From Arthrobacter sp. ZGTC412 (GTDB taxonomy: Bacteria > Actinomycetota > Actinomycetes > Actinomycetales > Micrococcaceae), in the NCBI RefSeq assembly GCF_002929215.1, contig NZ_PJII01000004.1, forward strand, positions 248,001-312,000: a DNA stretch of 64,000 nucleotides, written 5' to 3'. Numbering within the stretch: the first letter of the stretch is position 1; the number at the start of each line of letters is the position of its first letter. Below, piece after piece: positions 59,650 to 64,000 of the stretch. The notes beneath the pieces are model-generated. The model made no database searches. It was given only the letters and a program-made list of their open reading frames with translations, and was not told the DNA's origin. Both the position numbers and the translations under genes were made by a program.

Positions 59650-60783
59650 ATGGGAACGATGCTGGACACCGTGGTGATCGGCGGCGGCGCCATGGGCTCG
59701 GCTGCAGCCTGGGCGCTGTCCCGCCGCGGCCGCCAGGTGACGCTGGTGGAGCAGTTCGGGCCGGGACACAAGATCGGGGCCTCGCACGGCAGCACCCGCA
59801 ACCTCAATCCCGGCTACTTCCGGCCGGAATACGTTGCCATGCTGGCCGAAGGCCTGAGCCTGTGGGAGGACCTGGAGCAGGAGAGCGGCGAACAGGTGCT
59901 GGCCCGGACGGGAATCGTCAATCACGGCCCGGACCCCCGGCTCCCGGAAGTTGCCGCAGCATTGAACCAGGCGGGCATACGCGCTGAGTTCCTGTCCCCG
60001 GCGGAGGCAGGCGAGCGCTGGCGCGGCATCCGCTTCGACCAGCAGGCACTCCACATGCCCGACGGCGGCCAGCTCAACCCGGAAGCTGCCTTGCCGGCCT
60101 TCCAGCGGCTCGCGAGAGCCCGGGGCGCCGAGATCCGCCACCACACCAAAGTGGTTGAACTCCAGGTGATGGCCAACGACGTCCGGCTCACTTTGGAGTC
60201 GGCCGCGGGCACCGAGGTGGTCACCGCTGCCCAGGTGATTGTTACCGCCGGCGGCTGGACTGAAAAACTGCTGGCCGGCGCCGGCGGAAGTACCGGCGTG
60301 CGGATTCCGAAGCTGAGGGTCACCCAGGAGCAGCCGGCGCACTTCCGGGTGGCGGATGAGGGCGCCGCATGGCCCGGTTTCAACCACGCGCCGGGCACCG
60401 CCGCAGAGTATAAGAACTGGTACTCCCCCGTGTACGGAATGCAGACTCCGGGCGAGGGGATCAAAGCCGGCTGGCACGGCGTGGGACCGGTAGTGGACCC
60501 GGACCGGCGCACCTTCCAGCCGGAGCCTGCCCAGCTTGCCGCCCTGCAGGACTATGCGCGGGCGTGGCTGCCCGGCGTCGACGCTGACTCGTTTGAGGCG
60601 ATCAGCTGCACCTACACCACCACCCCGGATGAGGACTTCATCCTGGACCGGATCGGGCCCGTGGTGATAGGCGCCGGGTTCTCCGGGCACGGGTTCAAGT
60701 TCACTCCCGTCGTCGGCCGGATCCTCGCGGACCTTGCCACCGGCACCCGGCCGGCCCCGGAAATTTTCCGCGCCTCCCGCTAG
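59650..60783 (+). CDS. Monomeric sarcosine oxidase / N-methyl amino acid oxidase-like flavoenzyme
   Basis: A 377-residue cytoplasmic FAD enzyme. The dinucleotide motif VVIGGGAMGSAAAWALS is at residues 8-24 and is followed by ASHGSTR. Cys320 in ISCTYTTTPDEDFILD aligns with the cysteine that binds FAD covalently in monomeric sarcosine oxidase. GAGFSGHGFKFTPVVG closes the FAD site. It would oxidise an N-methylated amino acid, giving formaldehyde and peroxide. The exact substrate is open. The ATG has GGAG five bases upstream. It is the second gene after the AEC transporter. Confidence 0.88.
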   Translation: MGTMLDTVVIGGGAMGSAAAWALSRRGRQVTLVEQFGPGHKIGASHGSTRNLNPGYFRPEYVAMLAEGLSLWEDLEQESGEQVLARTGIVNHGPDPRLPEVAAALNQAGIRAEFLSPAEAGERWRGIRFDQQALHMPDGGQLNPEAALPAFQRLARARGAEIRHHTKVVELQVMANDVRLTLESAAGTEVVTAAQVIVTAGGWTEKLLAGAGGSTGVRIPKLRVTQEQPAHFRVADEGAAWPGFNHAPGTAAEYKNWYSPVYGMQTPGEGIKAGWHGVGPVVDPDRRTFQPEPAQLAALQDYARAWLPGVDADSFEAISCTYTTTPDEDFILDRIGPVVIGAGFSGHGFKFTPVVGRILADLATGTRPAPEIFRASR

Positions 60784-60797
60784 CCCGCGTTAAGCCG

Positions 60798-62261
60798 TCA
60801 GCGCCGGTGGCTGCCTTCCGCATCGCTGGGGACGGGCTCGGCGTCGGCCTGACCTGGCTTCCCCGCCTTCACCGCGGGCATTGCCAGTACTGCGGCCACG
60901 GTGAGGATGCCCGCAGCCAGCGCCGCCAGGAAGACGGCACCTGAAGCGGCGACAACGGCGGGCGCGTCACCCTCCCCTGCTGTGTTCGCGTAGATCGCGT
61001 TGGCCACGGCACCAAACACGGCCACGCCCAATGCACTGCCGATGGACCGGGCAAACATGTTGGTGCTGGTCACAACGCCGCGCTCATTCCACTCCACGCT
61101 GGACTGGGCAGCGATAAGGGTTGGGGTGGCCACCAGACCCAGGCCGAGTCCGACGACGAAGCAGCTGGCAGCGACCAGCACCACATTGGGAGTGGCCGCG
61201 GTGAGTGCCAGGGCCAGGAGGCCAACCACGGTGATGGAGATGCCGATCAGGGCTGTGGGTTTGAACCCGATCCGCAGGTAGAGGCGCCCGGCCTGGGAGG
61301 CACTGATCGGCCAGCCGAGAGTAAGCGCTGCAAGCGCCAAACCGGCTATCAGGGGCGACGTGGACAGCGCCCCTTCCAGGAACGTGGGCACATACGAGGT
61401 CAGCCCGATCATCACCGCCCCCACTCCAAAGGACACCAGCGCAGTGGTGCCAAGAAGCCGTCGCGATACTACCCAGGACGGCAGGACAGGCTCCGCTGCG
61501 CGCCGCTCCACCACGAGGAACAGCGCCAGCAACAACCCGCCCACGGCAAAGATGCCAATGCTGACAGGGGAATTCCACTCCCACCCCTGGCCACCCTCGA
61601 GGGCGCCAAGGATCAGCAGACCAAGCGAAACCGCCAGCAGCGACGCGCCGGCGTAGTCCACTTTGTGCTTGGCGCGGTCAACGTTTTCGTGCAGGGTCCG
61701 GAGCAGCATCCACCCGGCCAGCAGGCAGAGCGGAACGTTGACCAGGAAGATGCCGCGCCAGATCCCCAGCGAGGAGAAGATGCCGCCGAGGCTGGGCCCC
61801 ACCACGGAGGAGATCGCCCACACACTGGCCAGGTAGCCCTGTACCTTGGCACGCTCCTCAACCGAATAGATGTCCCCCGCGATGGTGATGGACACCGGCA
61901 GCACGGCACCCGCGCCGAGTCCCTGGAGCGCGCGGAAAGCGATGAGGGCGGGCATGCTCCAGGCGATGCCGCAGAGGATGGACCCGAGCAGGAACAGCCC
62001 GATGCCGGCCAGGATGATCGGCTTGCGGCCAACCATGTCCGAAAGCTTGCCGTAGATGGGCACTGAAACTGCCTGGGCCAGCAGGTAGGCGGAGAAAAGC
62101 CAGGGGAAGGATTCGAACCCGCCGACGTCGCGGACGATTGAGGGGACCGCGGTGGCCACGATGGTGGAATCAATGGCCACCAGTCCGGTGGACAGCATCA
62201 GTGCAATGAGGATGGGGCCGCGTTCTGAGCGGAACCCCACCCCCTCGCTGGTGGTGGCCAT
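60798..62261 (-). CDS. MFS transporter, DHA2 (EmrB/QacA-type) drug exporter
   Basis: A 487-residue protein with about 14 membrane helices. LSTGLVAIDSTIVATAVPSIVRD in helix 1 carries the conserved Asp of motif D1, GKLSDMVGRKPIIL is motif A, and helix 5 has SVVGPSLGGIFS (motif C), the antiporter signature of drug exporters. It probably exports a hydrophobic or cationic compound with proton exchange. Its ATG touches the stop of the luciferase-like gene (TGATG), so they are coupled. It converges on the flavoenzyme gene. Confidence 0.9.
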   Translation of the reverse strand: MATTSEGVGFRSERGPILIALMLSTGLVAIDSTIVATAVPSIVRDVGGFESFPWLFSAYLLAQAVSVPIYGKLSDMVGRKPIILAGIGLFLLGSILCGIAWSMPALIAFRALQGLGAGAVLPVSITIAGDIYSVEERAKVQGYLASVWAISSVVGPSLGGIFSSLGIWRGIFLVNVPLCLLAGWMLLRTLHENVDRAKHKVDYAGASLLAVSLGLLILGALEGGQGWEWNSPVSIGIFAVGGLLLALFLVVERRAAEPVLPSWVVSRRLLGTTALVSFGVGAVMIGLTSYVPTFLEGALSTSPLIAGLALAALTLGWPISASQAGRLYLRIGFKPTALIGISITVVGLLALALTAATPNVVLVAASCFVVGLGLGLVATPTLIAAQSSVEWNERGVVTSTNMFARSIGSALGVAVFGAVANAIYANTAGEGDAPAVVAASGAVFLAALAAGILTVAAVLAMPAVKAGKPGQADAEPVPSDAEGSHRR

Positions 62262-63250
62262 CAGACCCGGGCCAGTCCGGCGGCTTTGGCGAGGAGTTCC
62301 ACGGAACGCAGCCGCGCCTCGGTGCCGGTGCTTTGATGGGCGACGATGAGTTCGTCGGCATCTGCGTGCGTGCCGAAGCTTTCCAGGTAATCCATAACAA
62401 CGTCGGGCGTTCCCACCGCTGAGTAGGTCATCATCTGCGAGACGTGCTGGCCCTGCGGGGAATCGAGGATCATGTCTGCTTCGTCGTCGGTGAACTCACG
62501 GCCGCCGCCGAAGAACAGGGAAACGCGGGCACGTTTGGTGGCCTGCATCATGGCTTGTGCTTCGGGGGCGGAATCAGCGGCGATGACGTTGACGCCGGCG
62601 ATGACGTGCGGGGCATCCAGCTGCGCCGAGGGCTTGAATTCACGGCGGTACACTGCCACAGCATCCTGGAGTGCATTCGGAGCGAAGTGCGAGGCGAAGG
62701 CGTACGGCAGGCCCAACTGGGCGGCCAGGCGGGCGCCGAACAGGGAGGATCCCAGGATGTACAGCGGGACGTTGGTGCCCTTGCCGGGCGTTGCTTCAAC
62801 CCCCTGGATACGGGTGGGTCCGGTGAGGTAGCCCTGAAGTTCCAGGACGTCCTGCGGGAAGCTGTCGGCGGACATGGGGTCGCGCCGGAGCGCGCGCATG
62901 GTGTTCTGGTCGCTGCCTGGGGCGCGGCCGAGGCCAAGGTCGATCCGGCCCGGGTGCAGGGTCTCCAGGGTGCCGAACTGCTCCGCGATGGTCAGTGGCG
63001 AGTGATTGGGCAGCATCACGCCGCCGGCGCCGAGCCGGATGCTCTCCGTATGGGCGGCGACGTGGGCGATCAGGACGCTGGTGGCGGAGGAGGCAATGGA
63101 GGACATGTTGTGGTGCTCGGCGTACCAGACCCGCCGGTACCCAAGCTTCTCAGCGCTCTGCGCCATGGCCACGCTGCCCGCGAAACTCTCTGCCGCCGTC
63201 TGGCCCTTGCCGATAGTTGCCAGGTCAAGAATGGAGAGGGGAAGAGCCAC
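62261..63250 (-). CDS. LLM-class flavin-dependent oxidoreductase (luciferase-like)
   Basis: A 329-residue TIM-barrel flavoprotein. Diagnostic segments are [46 protein letters not shown] and [43 protein letters not shown], which belong to the MsnO8-like subgroup. Such enzymes use FMNH2 and oxygen to oxidise or cleave organic molecules. The substrate is unknown. It is translationally coupled to a drug-type MFS exporter; the pair could modify and export, or detoxify, one compound. Confidence 0.88.
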   Translation of the reverse strand: MALPLSILDLATIGKGQTAAESFAGSVAMAQSAEKLGYRRVWYAEHHNMSSIASSATSVLIAHVAAHTESIRLGAGGVMLPNHSPLTIAEQFGTLETLHPGRIDLGLGRAPGSDQNTMRALRRDPMSADSFPQDVLELQGYLTGPTRIQGVEATPGKGTNVPLYILGSSLFGARLAAQLGLPYAFASHFAPNALQDAVAVYRREFKPSAQLDAPHVIAGVNVIAADSAPEAQAMMQATKRARVSLFFGGGREFTDDEADMILDSPQGQHVSQMMTYSAVGTPDVVMDYLESFGTHADADELIVAHQSTGTEARLRSVELLAKAAGLARV

Positions 63251-63524
63251 GGTGGGAGCCGACCTTTCAGAACGTTACGTAGAGTTCGCCGGCCGGGTCG
63301 CGGCGGGCACTCAGTGCATAACCACGGCGGTGCCCGTTCTATTTCGGCCTGCACCGGAATACGCAGCATCCTCCCGAATGTGACCGCCGCGGTCGCCGGG
63401 TTAACCGCCGTTACCCCCTGTATCTCCGGGTTGCGAAGGCCTTTGATTCCCTTACTCGCGCTGCCGGATAGTTGCTGCAACGAGCACATTCCGTTGCATC
63501 CGCTACCGCCTTCAAGGAGGAAAA

Positions 63525-64000
63525 ATGGCCCCCATCAAGGCAAAACCGGCCGCCGTCGCAGCCTTCACCATCACCGCGCTGTTAGGACTCGCTGCCTGCG
63601 CAGATCCCGGCGCGACTGCGGCGTCAGCACCGACGTCGGCATCCACCACCACCGCGGCAGGCAAGACCTTCAACCTGTCCCCCGAACAGGACCGCTTCAA
63701 GGTTTCCGTGGACTCCGCCGCCGCCGCGCTGGTCCCCGAAGCCATCAAGGCCGATGGAAAGCTGACTGTAGTATCCACCGGCGGCACCGCCCCGCTCAGC
63801 CTGTTCGCCACGGACAACAAGACCGTGATCGGCAGCGAAGTGGACATCGCCTACGCCGTGGGCGAGACCCTGGGCCTGGAGGTCGAAGTCCTGCCGGTTG
63901 CGTGGGCCGACTGGCCGCTGGGCGTCGAATCGGGCAAGTACGAGGCCGTGCTCTCCAATGTCACGGTCACCGAGGCCCGCAAGGAAAAGTTCGATTTCGC
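63525..64000 (+). CDS. ABC transporter substrate-binding lipoprotein, amino-acid type (partial)
   Basis: The first 158 residues of a family 3 extracellular solute-binding protein; the gene continues beyond the right edge. The signal peptide ends in a lipobox LGLAAC, so the protein would be anchored to the membrane by a lipidated cysteine. The mature part begins with a Ser/Thr/Ala linker, then LTVVSTGGTAPLSLFATDNKT, VIGSEVDIAYAVGETLGLEV and AVLSNVTVTEARKEKFDF, typical of binding proteins for polar amino acids. A strong AAGGAGG precedes the ATG. The permease and ATPase would lie outside the window. Confidence 0.9.
   Translation, partial: MAPIKAKPAAVAAFTITALLGLAACADPGATAASAPTSASTTTAAGKTFNLSPEQDRFKVSVDSAAAALVPEAIKADGKLTVVSTGGTAPLSLFATDNKTVIGSEVDIAYAVGETLGLEVEVLPVAWADWPLGVESGKYEAVLSNVTVTEARKEKFDF

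Noticed and set aside
63251-63524. A possible riboswitch or small gene before the solute-binding lipoprotein
   Set aside because: No known motif, hairpin of note or supported reading frame was seen; only a normal ribosome binding site for the next gene.
1-64000. CRISPR arrays, insertion sequences, integrases, prophage or plasmid genes
   Set aside because: No regularly spaced repeats of CRISPR type and no recognisable transposase, integrase, phage or replication proteins were found.

Overview
The window is about 64 kb of high-GC DNA from a free-living actinobacterium, most likely Micrococcaceae of the Arthrobacter/Pseudarthrobacter type. This rests on gene content and style: a DUF222-HNH (13E12-like) gene, a Mrp antiporter locus with fused MrpA/MrpB, Mycobacterium-type Dcd and PanD, DUF4235/DUF4383 proteins, SAM-IV-like and TPP riboswitches, many GTG/TTG starts and many promoters that appear to give leaderless mRNAs. 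It looks chromosomal. No transposase, integrase, phage module or CRISPR array was seen. Names come from reading translated sequences and motifs; nothing was searched against a database.

Layout. 0-9 kb: MMPL exporter (partial) divergent from a MarR regulator, a methyltransferase, a LysE exporter, a small tyrosine phosphatase, folate genes pabB (with an extra N-terminal P-loop domain) and pabC flanking a cardiolipin synthase, and a TetR regulator. 9-14.7 kb: an exported Rid-family protein paired with a Tat-exported flavin amine oxidase, then a SAM-riboswitch-led operon DUF1737-rhodanese-metZ. 14.7-20.3 kb: a frameshifted DUF222-HNH gene, a GCS2-type carboxylate-amine ligase, a MurA enzyme fused to an XRE-type HTH, and a secreted DUF1906 protein. 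20.4-23.6 kb: a TPP-riboswitch-controlled ECF transporter (YkoEDC type). 23.6-30.2 kb: UPF0303, small proteins, and a tightly coupled run of haem-oxygenase-like metalloenzyme, glycosyltransferase and CDGSH protein, followed by a glycoside hydrolase with a LacI-type operator.

30.2-36.6 kb: the mrpA(B)CDEFG Na+/H+ antiporter operon. 36.8-44 kb: a UMF1-type MFS protein, a four-gene carbohydrate-type operon (Gfo/Idh/MocA dehydrogenase, DUF6807, cupin, LacI), and a KhtT/KhtU-like cation:proton antiporter pair. 44-51.7 kb: dcd, a secreted CAP-domain protein, an SRPBCC protein, tRNA-Gly(CCC), a 46-residue Lys-rich protein coupled to a carboxyethylornithine-synthase-like dehydrogenase, an MFS/LysR pair, an alpha/beta hydrolase remnant and a CxxC protein. 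51.7-58.1 kb: putA and an amino-acid permease separated by a large nested hairpin, with a divergent LysR gene. 58.2-64 kb: panD, an AEC transporter, a sarcosine-oxidase-like flavoenzyme, a drug-type MFS exporter with a luciferase-like monooxygenase, and the start of an ABC substrate-binding lipoprotein.

Most genes are housekeeping or catabolic. The parts that most reward a second look are the exported oxidase/Rid pair, the HTH-MurA fusion, the metalloenzyme-glycosyltransferase-CDGSH cassette, the nested hairpin upstream of putA, an identical 22-bp promoter-like motif before two unlinked genes, and the doubled ATCGAT operator of the LacI operon.
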